DNA of 64,000 nt, taken from Geodermatophilaceae bacterium NBWT11 (GTDB lineage: Bacteria > Actinomycetota > Actinomycetes > Mycobacteriales > Geodermatophilaceae). The position numbers and the translations under genes were made by a program. The notes under the pieces are model-generated. The model was not told the DNA's origin. It saw nothing but the letters and a program-made list of their open reading frames with translations, and did not search any database. Positions 51,211 through 60,130 of the stretch are shown here, piece by piece (positions within the stretch are counted from its first letter, which is position 1; every line of letters begins with the position of its first letter). The stretch is from assembly GCA_014218215.1 (NCBI GenBank), contig CP043652.1, positions 496,001-560,000 on the forward strand, written 5' to 3'.

Positions 51211-52179
51211 ATGGCTCTGCACGAGGTCGTCGTCCTGGCCCTGGACACCGGGATCGCCTTCGAGACGGGCCTCCCGCACGCCTTCCTCGGCGGGGCCCAG
51301 GACGAGACGGGCCGGCCGCTCTACCGGGTGCGCACCGCGACGCCCGACGGCGGCCCGATCACCACCTCTGCCGGCTACCGGCTGCTGCCCGACGGGGACG
51401 CCGCCCTGCTGGACGGGGCCGACACGGTCGTCGTCCCCGGGGTCTCCGGGTGGCCGTGGCCGACCCCGGACGAGGTGCCCGCCGACCTGGTTGCCGTGCT
51501 GCGTGCGGCAGCGTCCCGGTCCCGGGTGGTGTCGATCTGCACCGGCGCGTTCGTGCTCGCCGCCGCGGGGCTCCTGGACGGCCGGACGGCGACCACGCAC
51601 TGGATGCACGCCGAGCGCTTCGCCCGGCTGCACCCGCAGGTGCGCCTGGACCCCGATGTGCTCTTCGTCGACGACGGCGACGTGCTGACCAGCGCGGGGA
51701 ACGCCGCCGGCATCGACCTGCTGCTGCACGTGGTGCGCCGCGACCACGGCAACGCAGTGGCCGCCGACGTGGCCCGCCGCCGGGTGGTGGCGCCCTGGCG
51801 GACCGGCGGGCAGTCCCAGTTCGTCGACCGCCCGGTGCCCGTCGAAGCCGGCTCGGGCACCTCGGCGACCCGGGAGTGGGCCCTGCACCGGCTCGACCGC
51901 GCGCTCACCCTCGACGACCTCGCCCGGCACGCCGGCACCAGCGTGCGCACCCTGACCCGGCACTTCCGGGAGGAGACCGGCCAGAGCCCGCTGCGGTGGC
52001 TCACCCAGCAGCGGGTGCACCGGGCCCGGCACCTGCTGGAGACCACCGACGTCAGCGTCGACCGGGTCGCCGAGCAGGCCGGGTTCGGCAGCGCGACGTC
52101 GCTGCGCCAGCACCTGCACGCCGCGATCGGGGTCTCCCCGCTCGCCTACCGCCGCACCTACCGGGGTGCGAGCAGCTGA
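51211..52179 (+). CDS. GlxA-family transcriptional regulator (DJ-1 + AraC)
   Basis: 322 residues. The N-terminal DJ-1/PfpI domain (about 1-170) contains the conserved nucleophile-elbow region SICTGAFVLAAAGLLDGR. The C-terminal AraC HTH (about 215-315) has ALTLDDLARHAGTSVRTLTR and ATDVSVDRVAEQAGFGSATS-like sequence. GlxA proteins regulate uptake and degradation genes in response to small ligands. The ATG at 51211 follows AAGGA. It is divergent from an MFS transporter, its likely target, and convergent with another. Confidence 0.88.
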   Translation: MALHEVVVLALDTGIAFETGLPHAFLGGAQDETGRPLYRVRTATPDGGPITTSAGYRLLPDGDAALLDGADTVVVPGVSGWPWPTPDEVPADLVAVLRAAASRSRVVSICTGAFVLAAAGLLDGRTATTHWMHAERFARLHPQVRLDPDVLFVDDGDVLTSAGNAAGIDLLLHVVRRDHGNAVAADVARRRVVAPWRTGGQSQFVDRPVPVEAGSGTSATREWALHRLDRALTLDDLARHAGTSVRTLTRHFREETGQSPLRWLTQQRVHRARHLLETTDVSVDRVAEQAGFGSATSLRQHLHAAIGVSPLAYRRTYRGASS

Positions 52180-52182
52180 GGA

Positions 52183-53697
52183 TCAGTGCACGTGGTGGGC
52201 GTGCGCGTGCTCCTCGGCCGCCGCGTCCTCGACGTCCCGTGCGCCGCCGGGGCGGTCCTTGCGCCAGTCCAGGACGGCGATGACCAGCGCGGCGACCGCG
52301 CCCAGGACCGCCGTCCCCAGCGCGACACCGGCCGCGACCGGGTACTGCTGCCCGGAGCTGGACAGCACCACGTAGAACAGCCCCGGCAGGACCGCCGAAC
52401 CCAGCGCGGCGCCGAAGCGCTGCATGGTCTGCAGCCCGCCGCCGGCCGCGCCGGCCATCCGGACCGGCACCTCGCGCAGGGTGAGGGTGATGTTCGGGCT
52501 GATCACGAACCCACCGCCCAGCCCGGCCAGCAGCAGGGTGGGGACGACGACCCAGCCCAGGATGTCGGTGGGCACCAGCCACACGACGACGGCGGTGGCG
52601 GCGAGCCCGGTGGAGACGACGCTGAGCCCGATGACGGTCAGCAGCCGGCCGAAGCGGGTGACCAGCCGGCCGGCGACGGCGGCGGAGACCGCGGCCCCGA
52701 TGGCGAAGGGGACGACAGCCAGCCCGGACTCCAGCGGGGTCCAGCCCAGCCCGGTCTGGAAGAACAGCGCGAAGACCAGCCAGATGCCGCTGAACCCGAT
52801 GAAGTACACGGTGCCCACGGCGACCCCGGAGGCGTACCCGCGGGTCTGGGTCAGCAGCCGCACGTCGAAGACCGGCTCCCGGTCGCGGGCGACCACCCGG
52901 CGCTCCCACCAGGCGAAGGCGGCCAGCGCCGCCGCGCCGAGGACGAACAGCCACCACAGCCGGGCGATGCCCCCGGACTCGGCCTGCACCAGGGGCAGCA
53001 GGACGAGGGTGGCGCCGACCCCGAGCAGCAGCACGCCGACGACGTCGATGTCGGTGCTGGTCCCCGAGGGCCGGCCCTTGGGCAGCAGCCGGGTGGCCAG
53101 CACGAACGCGACGACGCCGATGGGCACGTTGACGAAGAAGATCGCCCGCCAGCCGAGGTCCTCGCCGAACAGGCCGATGAGCAGACCGCCGACCACCGGC
53201 CCGATCGCGGTGGAGACGCCCACGGTGGCGCCGAAGAGCCCGAAGGCCTTGCCGCGCTCGGGCCCGCGGAACAGCTGCTGGATCAGCGCGGAGTTCTGCG
53301 GGGCCAGGAAGCCGGCGGCCACGCCCTGCACGAGGCGGGCGACGACGAGCATCAGCACGCTGGGTGCGGCCCCGGCCGCGGCGCTGGAGAGCACGAACAC
53401 CACCAGGGCGACCAGGAAGATCCGTCGTCGGCCGAACGCGTCACCCAACCTGCCGGCGGGAACGAGCACGAGGCCGAAGGTCAGCGCGTAGCCCGAGACC
53501 ACCCACTGCACCCCGGACGCCGTCGTGCCCAGGGCGTCCTGCATCGAGGGCAGCGCGACCGACACGATGCTGACGTCGAGCAGGGTCATGAAGCCGACGA
53601 CGAGGGTGACCGAGAGGGCCTTCCAGCGGCGGGGGTCCGGCTCGTAGGGCGGGTCCTCCACCCGGGCCGGGGAGGGCTTCTCGTCCTGGGTGGTCAC
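52183..53697 (-). CDS. MFS drug:H+ antiporter of the DHA2 family
   Basis: 504 residues, about 14 transmembrane helices. Signature segments are LDVSIVSVALPSMQ (motif D1), AGRLGDAFGRRRIFLVAL (motif A) and FLAPQNSALIQQLFRGPERG (motif C region). The C-terminal tail is charged and ends AEEHAHAHHVH, a His cluster. It probably exports drugs or toxic small molecules. It starts at a GTG and ends 3 bases from the convergent GlxA gene. The opposite strand carries the helicase gene. Confidence 0.9.
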   Translation of the reverse strand: MTTQDEKPSPARVEDPPYEPDPRRWKALSVTLVVGFMTLLDVSIVSVALPSMQDALGTTASGVQWVVSGYALTFGLVLVPAGRLGDAFGRRRIFLVALVVFVLSSAAAGAAPSVLMLVVARLVQGVAAGFLAPQNSALIQQLFRGPERGKAFGLFGATVGVSTAIGPVVGGLLIGLFGEDLGWRAIFFVNVPIGVVAFVLATRLLPKGRPSGTSTDIDVVGVLLLGVGATLVLLPLVQAESGGIARLWWLFVLGAAALAAFAWWERRVVARDREPVFDVRLLTQTRGYASGVAVGTVYFIGFSGIWLVFALFFQTGLGWTPLESGLAVVPFAIGAAVSAAVAGRLVTRFGRLLTVIGLSVVSTGLAATAVVVWLVPTDILGWVVVPTLLLAGLGGGFVISPNITLTLREVPVRMAGAAGGGLQTMQRFGAALGSAVLPGLFYVVLSSSGQQYPVAAGVALGTAVLGAVAALVIAVLDWRKDRPGGARDVEDAAAEEHAHAHHVH

Positions 53698-53969
53698 GGG
53701 GTCCCGTTGTACGCCACGTGCAGGTCCGCCGCCGGGGGTGTGAGCACCGACTCCCCCGCGTCCCGACGGTGCCGGGCGCCGGGCGTGGCAGAGTGGTGAT
53801 CACCGACGCCGCCCCCCGCTCATCCGAGAGCAGGTGGACTCGACGTCGGCGCGAGGCTGCGCCACCGAGGCGCGCCGGCGACCCGACGTCCGACCGGACG
53901 GTGCGGCCCCTCCCTGTGGGCCCCGCCCTGGCGATCGACGGTGGCCACCTCACGGTGAGGACACCCCCT
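53698..53969. promoter_or_regulatory. Divergent intergenic region upstream of the DEAD-box helicase
   Basis: Two hundred seventy-two bases between the MFS and helicase genes. No convincing gene is seen. A 10-bp perfect palindrome, GGTGATCACC, lies at 53795-53804. A long leader for a DEAD-box helicase mRNA is usual in cold-responsive genes; whether this one is cold-responsive cannot be told from the sequence. Confidence 0.4.
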
Positions 53970-55721
53970 GTGACATCGAGCCAGACCCCCAACGACCGCC
54001 CCCGCCGTCGGGCCACCAGCCCGGCCGGTGCCGGTGGCGGTCGCCCCTCCCCCTCCTTCCGCTCCGGCTCCTCCGCGCCTGCGCAGCCGCTGGTCACCCG
54101 GCACGAGCCGGCCCAGCCCGAGGTCGCCGGCGCCCCCGGCACCGGCCGCCGTCGTCGTGGTGGCCGTGGTCGCGGCACCGGTGCCGACCAGACCGTCCAG
54201 GCCCAGACCCCCGTGGCCCCCGTGGCCGCCGAGGTCCCCAACCCGCGCGCGCAGCAGCCCGTCGTCCAGCCCCGGGTCGAGACGGTGCCCGCCGGTGCCG
54301 ACGCGACCGTGCTGCCCACCGACACCACCTTCGCCGCGCTCGGCGTCCCCGCCCCGCTGGTCGAGGTGCTGACCGCCAGCGGGATCGCCTCGCCGTTCCC
54401 GATCCAGGTCGCCACGCTGCCCGACACCCTGGCCGGCAAGGACGTCCTCGGCCGCGGCCGCACGGGCTCGGGCAAGACGCTGGCCTTCTCCATCCCGCTG
54501 GTCGCCCGCCTCGCGGGCTCGGGCACCAAGCGCCAGCCGCGCAAGCCGCGCGCGCTGATCCTGGTGCCGACCCGTGAGCTGGCCAACCAGGTCTCGGCCG
54601 TGGTCGACCCGCTGGCCCGCGCGCTGGGCATGAAGACGACGACGATCTTCGGTGGCGTCGGGCAGAACCCGCAGGTGCAGGCCCTCTCCGGCGGCATCGA
54701 CGTGCTCATCGCCTGCCCCGGCCGCCTGGAGGACCTCATCGGCCAGGGCCACTGCGACCTGTCCGCCGTCGAGGTCACCATCCTCGACGAGGCCGACCAC
54801 ATGGCCGACCTGGGCTTCCTGCCCGGCGTCAAGCGCCTGATGGACCGCACCCCGAAGGTCGGCCAGCGGATGCTGTTCTCGGCCACCCTGGACAACGGCG
54901 TCGACGTCCTGGTCAAGCGCTACCTCGACCACCCGAAGACGCACTCGGTCGACCCCGCGGTCGCCCCGGTCTCCACGATGACCCACCACGTGTTCCGGGT
55001 CGACACCCTGGACAAGAGCCAGGTCGTCAAGGAGCTCGCCTCCGGCCACGACCGGGTCGTGCTGTTCACCCGCACCAAGCACCAGGCCAAGAAGCTGGCC
55101 AAGCAGCTCACCGCCGGCGGCGTCCCCGCCGTCGACCTGCACGGCAACCTGAGCCAGAACGCCCGCGAGCGCAACCTCGAGGCCTTCACCAACGGCTCGA
55201 CCCGGGTGCTCTGCGCCACCGACATCGCCGCCCGCGGCATCCACGTCGACGACGTCGCGATCGTCGTCCACGTCGACCCGCCGGCCGAGCACAAGGCCTA
55301 CCTGCACCGCTCGGGCCGGACGGCGCGCGCCGGTGCCGGCGGCACCGTCGTCACCATCGCCACCCCCGACCAGGCCGGTGAGGTGCGGCTGCTGGCCCGC
55401 CAGGCCGGCATCACCCCCGAGGTCACCGCGGTCAAGCCCGGCGCCCGGGAGATCGTGGCGCTGACCGGCCCGGCCGCGCCCTACGTCGAGCCGGCCCCGG
55501 TCGTCGAGCAGCCCCAGGGCGGCGGCGGCGGTGGCAACGGCGGCCGACGTCGCAGCCCCGCCGGTGGCGGCGCCTCCGGCGGTGCCCGCTCCGGTGGTCG
55601 CTCCTCCGGTGGCAGCGGCGGCGGCTCCGGCCGCTCGTCGGGCCCGGCCCGCACCCGCGCCGAGCTCGCCGCCCGCGCCGGACAGCAGCCCGCCACCCGC
55701 TCGCGCCGCGGCGTCCGCTGA
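53970..55721 (+). CDS. DEAD-box ATP-dependent RNA helicase
   Basis: 583 residues from a GTG. N-terminal 110 residues are low-complexity and basic (GTGRRRRGGRGRGTG). The helicase core has Q-motif FPIQVATLP, motif I GRGRTGSGKT (K169), motif Ia PTRELANQ, motif II DEAD (from D273), motif III SAT, motif IV-V region LFTRTKHQAKK and ATDIAARGIHVDDV, and motif VI HRSGRTARAG. Motif I has GRGRTGSGKT in place of the common AQTGTGKT, a usual actinobacterial variant. The C-terminus is Gly/Arg/Ser-rich, RNA-binding in character. It unwinds RNA duplexes, probably in ribosome assembly or mRNA turnover. Confidence 0.93.
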   Translation: MTSSQTPNDRPRRRATSPAGAGGGRPSPSFRSGSSAPAQPLVTRHEPAQPEVAGAPGTGRRRRGGRGRGTGADQTVQAQTPVAPVAAEVPNPRAQQPVVQPRVETVPAGADATVLPTDTTFAALGVPAPLVEVLTASGIASPFPIQVATLPDTLAGKDVLGRGRTGSGKTLAFSIPLVARLAGSGTKRQPRKPRALILVPTRELANQVSAVVDPLARALGMKTTTIFGGVGQNPQVQALSGGIDVLIACPGRLEDLIGQGHCDLSAVEVTILDEADHMADLGFLPGVKRLMDRTPKVGQRMLFSATLDNGVDVLVKRYLDHPKTHSVDPAVAPVSTMTHHVFRVDTLDKSQVVKELASGHDRVVLFTRTKHQAKKLAKQLTAGGVPAVDLHGNLSQNARERNLEAFTNGSTRVLCATDIAARGIHVDDVAIVVHVDPPAEHKAYLHRSGRTARAGAGGTVVTIATPDQAGEVRLLARQAGITPEVTAVKPGAREIVALTGPAAPYVEPAPVVEQPQGGGGGGNGGRRRSPAGGGASGGARSGGRSSGGSGGGSGRSSGPARTRAELAARAGQQPATRSRRGVR

Positions 55722-55779
55722 CCTCGGTCAGACTGACCCGCACCCCCCACACCCAGCACCAGACCCCGAACGAGGCCCC

Positions 55780-56211
55780 ATGCGTCTGCCCATCACCCCC
55801 GCCGAGATCGCACCCCGTGTCGCGACCGGTGCGTTCATCCTCAACTCCGGGCTCGGCAAGCGGAACGCCGACGCCGACACCGCGGCCGGCCTGCACGGCT
55901 TCGCCGCCGGCACCTACCCGTTCCTGTCGAAGGTCGCCCCGGCCACCTTCGCCAAGGGCCTGTCGACCGCCGAGATGGTCATCGGCGCCGCGCTGCTGAC
56001 CCCCTTCGTGCCGACCGCCGTCGCCGGTGCCGCGCTGACCGCCTTCTCCGGTGGCCTGCTCGGGCTGTACCTGCGCACCCCGGGCATGACCAAGCCGGGC
56101 AAGTCGATCGCCCCCACCCAGGACGGGCTCCCGGTGTCCAAGGACGTCTGGATGCTCGGCATCGGGATCGGCCTGCTCACCCAGGCCGTCGTGGGTCGCC
56201 GCACCCGCTGA
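55780..56211 (+). CDS. DoxX-like small membrane protein
   Basis: 143 residues with about four hydrophobic segments. The stretch AEMVIGAALLTPFVPTAVAG and GLLGLYLRTPGMTKPG resembles the DoxX family of quinol-linked or stress-related membrane proteins. The assignment is tentative. It is 58 bases downstream of the helicase gene and is followed by a strong terminator hairpin at 56226-56261. Confidence 0.65.
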   Translation: MRLPITPAEIAPRVATGAFILNSGLGKRNADADTAAGLHGFAAGTYPFLSKVAPATFAKGLSTAEMVIGAALLTPFVPTAVAGAALTAFSGGLLGLYLRTPGMTKPGKSIAPTQDGLPVSKDVWMLGIGIGLLTQAVVGRRTR

Positions 56212-56225
56212 CCCGCCGTCCGGCC

Positions 56226-56261
56226 GAGGGCCGTCGTCCCCACCCGGGGACGGCGGCCCTC
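56226..56261. terminator. Terminator hairpin with 16-bp arms
   Basis: GAGGGCCGTCGTCCCC and GGGGACGGCGGCCCTC around a 4-base loop, with a single T-G mismatch that becomes a wobble pair in RNA. It lies 14 bases after the DoxX-like stop. Confidence 0.8.
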
Positions 56262-56317
56262 CGCCGTGCGCGGGGGTGGCGGGCGCCGGGCAACCACGTC
56301 ACGCTGTGTCCGACGTC

Positions 56318-56333
56318 GCTCGCCCGGGCGAGC
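56318..56333. promoter_or_regulatory. 16-bp perfect palindrome upstream of NDH-2
   Basis: GCTCGCCCGGGCGAGC, perfectly symmetrical, ends 48 bases before the NDH-2 start codon. The position suits an operator. The regulator is unknown. Confidence 0.45.
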
Positions 56334-56381
56334 CAGGTGGTGACCCGCCAGGGCCCCTCGGCGTGGGACGATGGAGACATC

Positions 56382-57842
56382 ATGACGACATCCGGAGCTG
56401 CTGCTGTGCCCACGAACCAGACCACCGGCCGCCGACCCAAGGTCGTCATCATCGGTTCCGGATTCGGCGGGCTGTTCGCCGCCCAGCGGCTGCGCAAGGC
56501 CGACGTCGACGTGACGCTGGTGGCCAAGACCGGCCACCACCTCTTCCAGCCGCTGCTCTACCAGGTGGCCACCGGGATCATCAGCGAGGGCGAGATCGCC
56601 CCGCCGACCCGGGACATCCTGAAGAAGCAGGACAACGCCACCGTGATCCTCGGCGAGGTCGTCGACATCGACCTGGCCGAGAAGACCGTCACCTCGTGGC
56701 TGCTGGGCCGGGAGACGTCCCACTCCTACGACCACCTCATCGTGGCCGCCGGTGCCGGGCAGTCCTACTTCGGCAACAGCCAGTTCTCCCAGTACGCCCC
56801 CGGCATGAAGAGCGTGGACGACGCCCTCGAGCTGCGCGGCCGCATCCTGGGCGCCTTCGAGATGGCCGAGGTCGCCACCGACCCCGCCGAGATCGACCGG
56901 CTGCTGACCTTCGTCGTCGTCGGCGCCGGCCCCACCGGGGTGGAGATGGCCGGGCAGATCGCCGAGCTGGCCCGCCGCACCCTGAAGAGCAACTTCCGCA
57001 ACATCGACCCGAAGACCGCCCGGGTCATCCTGATGGACGCCGCGCCCAAGGTGCTGCCGCCCTTCCACGAGAAGCTGCAGCGCAACGCGCACCGCCAGCT
57101 CAACCAGATCGGCGTGGAGGTGCAGCTGGGCGCCATGGTCACCGGGCTGGACGCCAACGGCCTGGACGTCAAGGACTCCGACGGCACCACCCGCCGGGTC
57201 GTCGCGGCGACCAAGATCTGGGCCGCCGGCGTGCAGGCCTCCCCGCTGGGTGCACTGCTCGCCCAGCAGAGCGACGTGACGATCGACCGCGCCGGCCGGG
57301 TCGAGGTGCAGAAGGACCTCACCATCCCGGGCCACCCCGAGGTCTTCGTCGTCGGCGACATGGCCAGCCTGGACAAGCTGCCCGGCGTCGCCCAGGTCGC
57401 CATCCAGGGCGGCCGCTTCGCCGCCGACCAGATCGCGGCGACCGTGGCGGGCAAGGCCGGCAAGAACGCCTTCACGTACCACGACAAGGGCTCGATGGCG
57501 ACGATCAGCCGCTACCACGCCGTCGCCGACCTCGGGAAGCTCAAGGTCACCGGCTTCCTGGCCTGGATGATGTGGCTGCTGGTGCACCTGGTCTACATCG
57601 TCGGGTTCAAGAGCCGCGTGGTCACCACGTTCAGCTGGATCGTCTCCTTCCTGGGCAAGGGCCGCGCCCAGCGCGTCGCCACCCAGCAGCAGGTGTACGG
57701 CCGGCTCGCGCTGGAGAAGCTCGGCCCGGACTTCGAGGTCTCCCAGACCGGGGGGCTCGAGCAGGCCGACCCCGACGACGTGCAGGGCGCCCTCGACGTC
57801 GCCGACGGTGCACCGGTGGGCACCGACCGCTCCATCGCCTGA
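56382..57842 (+). CDS. ndh: Type II NADH:quinone oxidoreductase (NDH-2)
   Basis: 486 residues from the ATG at 56382, which has GGAG 6 bases upstream; an upstream GTG at 56337 would add 15 residues. FAD-binding VVIIGSGFGGLFAAQRLR, NADH-binding VVVGAGPTGVEMAGQIAEL, and the second FAD motif VFVVGDMASL. The quinone-site region VAIQGGRFAAD is conserved. A hydrophobic C-terminal segment (LAWMMWLLVHLVYIVGF) anchors it to the inner membrane face. It transfers electrons from NADH to quinone without proton pumping. Confidence 0.93.
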   Translation: MTTSGAAAVPTNQTTGRRPKVVIIGSGFGGLFAAQRLRKADVDVTLVAKTGHHLFQPLLYQVATGIISEGEIAPPTRDILKKQDNATVILGEVVDIDLAEKTVTSWLLGRETSHSYDHLIVAAGAGQSYFGNSQFSQYAPGMKSVDDALELRGRILGAFEMAEVATDPAEIDRLLTFVVVGAGPTGVEMAGQIAELARRTLKSNFRNIDPKTARVILMDAAPKVLPPFHEKLQRNAHRQLNQIGVEVQLGAMVTGLDANGLDVKDSDGTTRRVVAATKIWAAGVQASPLGALLAQQSDVTIDRAGRVEVQKDLTIPGHPEVFVVGDMASLDKLPGVAQVAIQGGRFAADQIAATVAGKAGKNAFTYHDKGSMATISRYHAVADLGKLKVTGFLAWMMWLLVHLVYIVGFKSRVVTTFSWIVSFLGKGRAQRVATQQQVYGRLALEKLGPDFEVSQTGGLEQADPDDVQGALDVADGAPVGTDRSIA

Positions 57843-57856
57843 CCTGCTCCAGCTCT

Positions 57857-57891
57857 ACGGGCGGTCCTCCCCCACCGGGAGGGCCGCCCGT
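57857..57891. terminator. Terminator hairpin after NDH-2
   Basis: ACGGGCGGTCCTCCC and GGGAGGGCCGCCCGT form a 15-base stem with one T-G wobble around a 5-base loop. It starts 14 bases after the NDH-2 stop. Confidence 0.78.
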
Positions 57892-57895
57892 CGTC

Positions 57896-57911
57896 GTCTC
57901 AGTTCTGAGAC
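57896..57911. promoter_or_regulatory. 16-bp palindrome GTCTCAGTTCTGAGAC upstream of the monooxygenase-cupin pair
   Basis: Perfect 7-bp arms around TT, 86 bases upstream of the monooxygenase ATG and immediately after the NDH-2 terminator. This is a typical geometry for a TetR-, MarR- or PadR-type operator. No regulator gene is adjacent. Confidence 0.55.
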
Positions 57912-57997
57912 ACCCGACCCGTTGTGCACCACCGGTCGGACCGTCACGGTGGGTCTCCCGGGCGACGACGTCGTCGCCCCGCACCCCAGGAGCCGTG

Positions 57998-58318
57998 ATG
58001 CCCACCCCCACCGACGACCGCCGCGACCTGCTCACCGTCATCGCGTACATGACCGCGGCCCCCGGCAAGGCCGACGAGCTGCGCAGCGCGCTGGAGGCCC
58101 TCATCGAGCCGACCAGCCAGGAGGACGGCTACGTCAACTACGACCTGCACGAGTCGGTCGAGGCGCCGGGGACGTTCTTCTTCTACGAGAACTGGGAGGG
58201 CGCCGAGCAGTTGGACGCGCACCTGGCCACCCCGCACCTGGTGCAGTTCGCCGGGCGGATCGAGGAGCTGCTGGACGCCGACGGCCTGACCATCAACCGG
58301 CTGCGGCGGATCGCCTGA
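57998..58318 (+). CDS. Antibiotic biosynthesis monooxygenase (ABM) domain protein
   Basis: 106 residues, one ABM/YgiN-type ferredoxin-like domain: TVIAYMTAAPGKADELRSAL, SQEDGYVNYDLHES and TFFFYENWEGAEQLDAHLAT. Such cofactor-free oxygenases oxidise quinols or polyketide intermediates, and some are stress-related. The ATG at 57998 follows CAGGAG. The stop overlaps the cupin start (TGATG). Confidence 0.82.
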   Translation: MPTPTDDRRDLLTVIAYMTAAPGKADELRSALEALIEPTSQEDGYVNYDLHESVEAPGTFFFYENWEGAEQLDAHLATPHLVQFAGRIEELLDADGLTINRLRRIA

Positions 58319-58731
58319 TGGCTCTCGACGTCCGTGTCATCGGGCCGGAGGAGCGCGACACCCGCACCGCGCAGACCCCGGGCCTGCAGCGGTTCGCGGC
58401 GATCTCGGCCGACCAGACCGGCTCGTCGGACATGTGGATGGGCTACGCCGTCCTCGAACCCGGCGGGAAGACCGGGGTGCACCACCACGGCCGGTCCGAG
58501 ACCGCGATCTACGTGATCAGCGGTGTCACGCGCTGGTGGGTGGGCGAGGAGCTCGACGACGTCCGCGAGGCCCGAGCCGGCGACTTCGTGTTCATCCCGC
58601 CGGGCATCGTGCACTGGGAGCAGAACGCCAGCGACACCGAACCGGTGGAGATGATCGTGGCCCGCAGCACCCAGGAGGCCATCGTCGTCGCCGTCGAGGG
58701 ACACCCGCACCGTCCCGAGCACGCCAGCTGA
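58318..58731 (+). CDS. Cupin-domain protein
   Basis: 137 residues with one cupin barrel. Metal ligands are visible in GVHHHGRSETAIYVISG (motif 1 His-His and Glu) and HWEQNASD (motif 2 His). It may be a dioxygenase, isomerase or ligand sensor. It is translationally coupled to the ABM protein (TGATG), so they share a pathway, probably under the palindrome at 57896-57911. Confidence 0.85.
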   Translation: MALDVRVIGPEERDTRTAQTPGLQRFAAISADQTGSSDMWMGYAVLEPGGKTGVHHHGRSETAIYVISGVTRWWVGEELDDVREARAGDFVFIPPGIVHWEQNASDTEPVEMIVARSTQEAIVVAVEGHPHRPEHAS

Positions 58732-58786
58732 GCAGGAGCCTCCGGCCGGGTCCCGACGGGGCCCGGCCGGTGGCTACCGTGCCCGG

Positions 58787-59554
58787 GTGACCTCCCCGCG
58801 CACCCGTTCCCTCGTCACCGGCGCCTCCCGCGGCATCGGTGCGGCCATCGCCCATCGGCTCGCTGCGCGCGGCGACCGGGTGGCCGTGCACTACGGCAGC
58901 AGCGCCGACGCGGCCCGGGCGGTGCTGGACTCGCTGCCCGGCGACGGCCACGTGCTGGTCTGCGGCGACCTGGGCGTGCCCACCGACGTCGCGTCGATGG
59001 TGGCCGCGGCGGTCGAGGGCCTGGGCGGGGTCGACGTGCTGGTGAACAACGCCGCCGCGCACGACGCGCTGGTCATCGAGGACTCGGACTACGAGCAGTG
59101 GCAGTACTCCTGGAACCGGGTGCTGTCGGTCAACCTCACCGGGACGGCGAACGTCAGCTGGCAGGTCGTGCGGCACCTGCTCGACCGACCCGAGGGCCCG
59201 GACGGCGGCCGGATCGTCACCGTCGGCTCGCGCGGCGCCTTCCGCGGCGAGCCGCAGGCGATGGCCTACGGGGCGTCCAAGGCCGCGGTGCACTCCCTCA
59301 CCCAGTCGCTGGCCCTGGCCCTGGGCCGCCACGGCATCGGCGTCTCCGCGGTGGCCCCGGGCTTCGTCGCCACGGACATGGCCACCGAGCTGCTGGCCGG
59401 TCCGGTCGGTGACGGCATCCGCGCGCAGAGCCCGTTCAACCGGGTGGGCGAGCCCCCGGAGGTCGCCGCCGCGGTGGAGTTCCTGACCGGGCCGGACGCG
59501 CTGTGGTGCAGCGGCGCCGTCCTCGACGTGAACGGCGCTTCCTACCTGCGGTGA
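58787..59554 (+). CDS. Short-chain dehydrogenase (FabG-like)
   Basis: 255 residues. SLVTGASRGIGAAIAHRL, VDVLVNNAA, catalytic YGASKAAVHS after VGSRGAF, and the C-terminal GAVLDVNGAS typical of FabG-type reductases. The structural motif reads NNAA rather than NNAG. It starts at a GTG and ends overlapping the next gene (GTGA). Confidence 0.9.
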   Translation: MTSPRTRSLVTGASRGIGAAIAHRLAARGDRVAVHYGSSADAARAVLDSLPGDGHVLVCGDLGVPTDVASMVAAAVEGLGGVDVLVNNAAAHDALVIEDSDYEQWQYSWNRVLSVNLTGTANVSWQVVRHLLDRPEGPDGGRIVTVGSRGAFRGEPQAMAYGASKAAVHSLTQSLALALGRHGIGVSAVAPGFVATDMATELLAGPVGDGIRAQSPFNRVGEPPEVAAAVEFLTGPDALWCSGAVLDVNGASYLR

Positions 59555-60117
59555 GCGATCCACGGCTGCAGGTGGACGTGTCGGAGTGGGAGCTGGCCTG
59601 CTGCGGTGGGCCGCTCCGATCCGGGGACGTCGTGTCCTGGCGACTGCTCTTCATCGAGGACGCCGCGGCACCGGAGCAGCTCTGGACGGCGACCCCGGTC
59701 GGCGACGTCGGCCCCGAGCGGACCGCGCGCGTGCTGGACGGCAACGGGGTGCAGGTGGCCTGGACCGTCCGCGGCCGCGAGCTGCCCACCGGCATCGTCA
59801 GGCTCCGAGGGCGCTTCACGGCGACGTGGCACGGCGGCGACTGGACCGACGACCTGCCGCCGGTCCGCGGGCGCGTCGAACGCATCCAGCTCGTCCGGGA
59901 GCTCTTCGAGGAGACCCACGGCGCTGTTCCCGACGACCACTCCAGCACCTGGCACGCGGCCGGAGGTGGGCGGACGTTCATCGTCGTCCCGGGCGCGGAG
60001 GACCTGGCCGACGCCGAGATGGCCCCGGACCCCACGGACGAGCCTGACCTCGACCTGAGATCGGGTGCCTACCGGGAGCTCACCGGCTACCGGGTGGACC
60101 TGCAGCTGCTGGGCTGA
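59551..60117 (+). CDS. DUF6578-like hypothetical protein
   Basis: 188 residues. The N-terminal VDVSEWELACCGGPLRSGDVVSWRL contains a conserved CC pair and resembles DUF6578 proteins of actinobacteria. Acidic C-terminal half. No signal peptide or membrane segment. The GTG start overlaps the stop of the SDR gene. It is convergent with the DUF222-HNH gene, 13 bases away. Function is unknown. Confidence 0.6.
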   Translation: MSDPRLQVDVSEWELACCGGPLRSGDVVSWRLLFIEDAAAPEQLWTATPVGDVGPERTARVLDGNGVQVAWTVRGRELPTGIVRLRGRFTATWHGGDWTDDLPPVRGRVERIQLVRELFEETHGAVPDDHSSTWHAAGGGRTFIVVPGAEDLADAEMAPDPTDEPDLDLRSGAYRELTGYRVDLQLLG

Positions 60118-60130
60118 CCTGACGCAGGCT

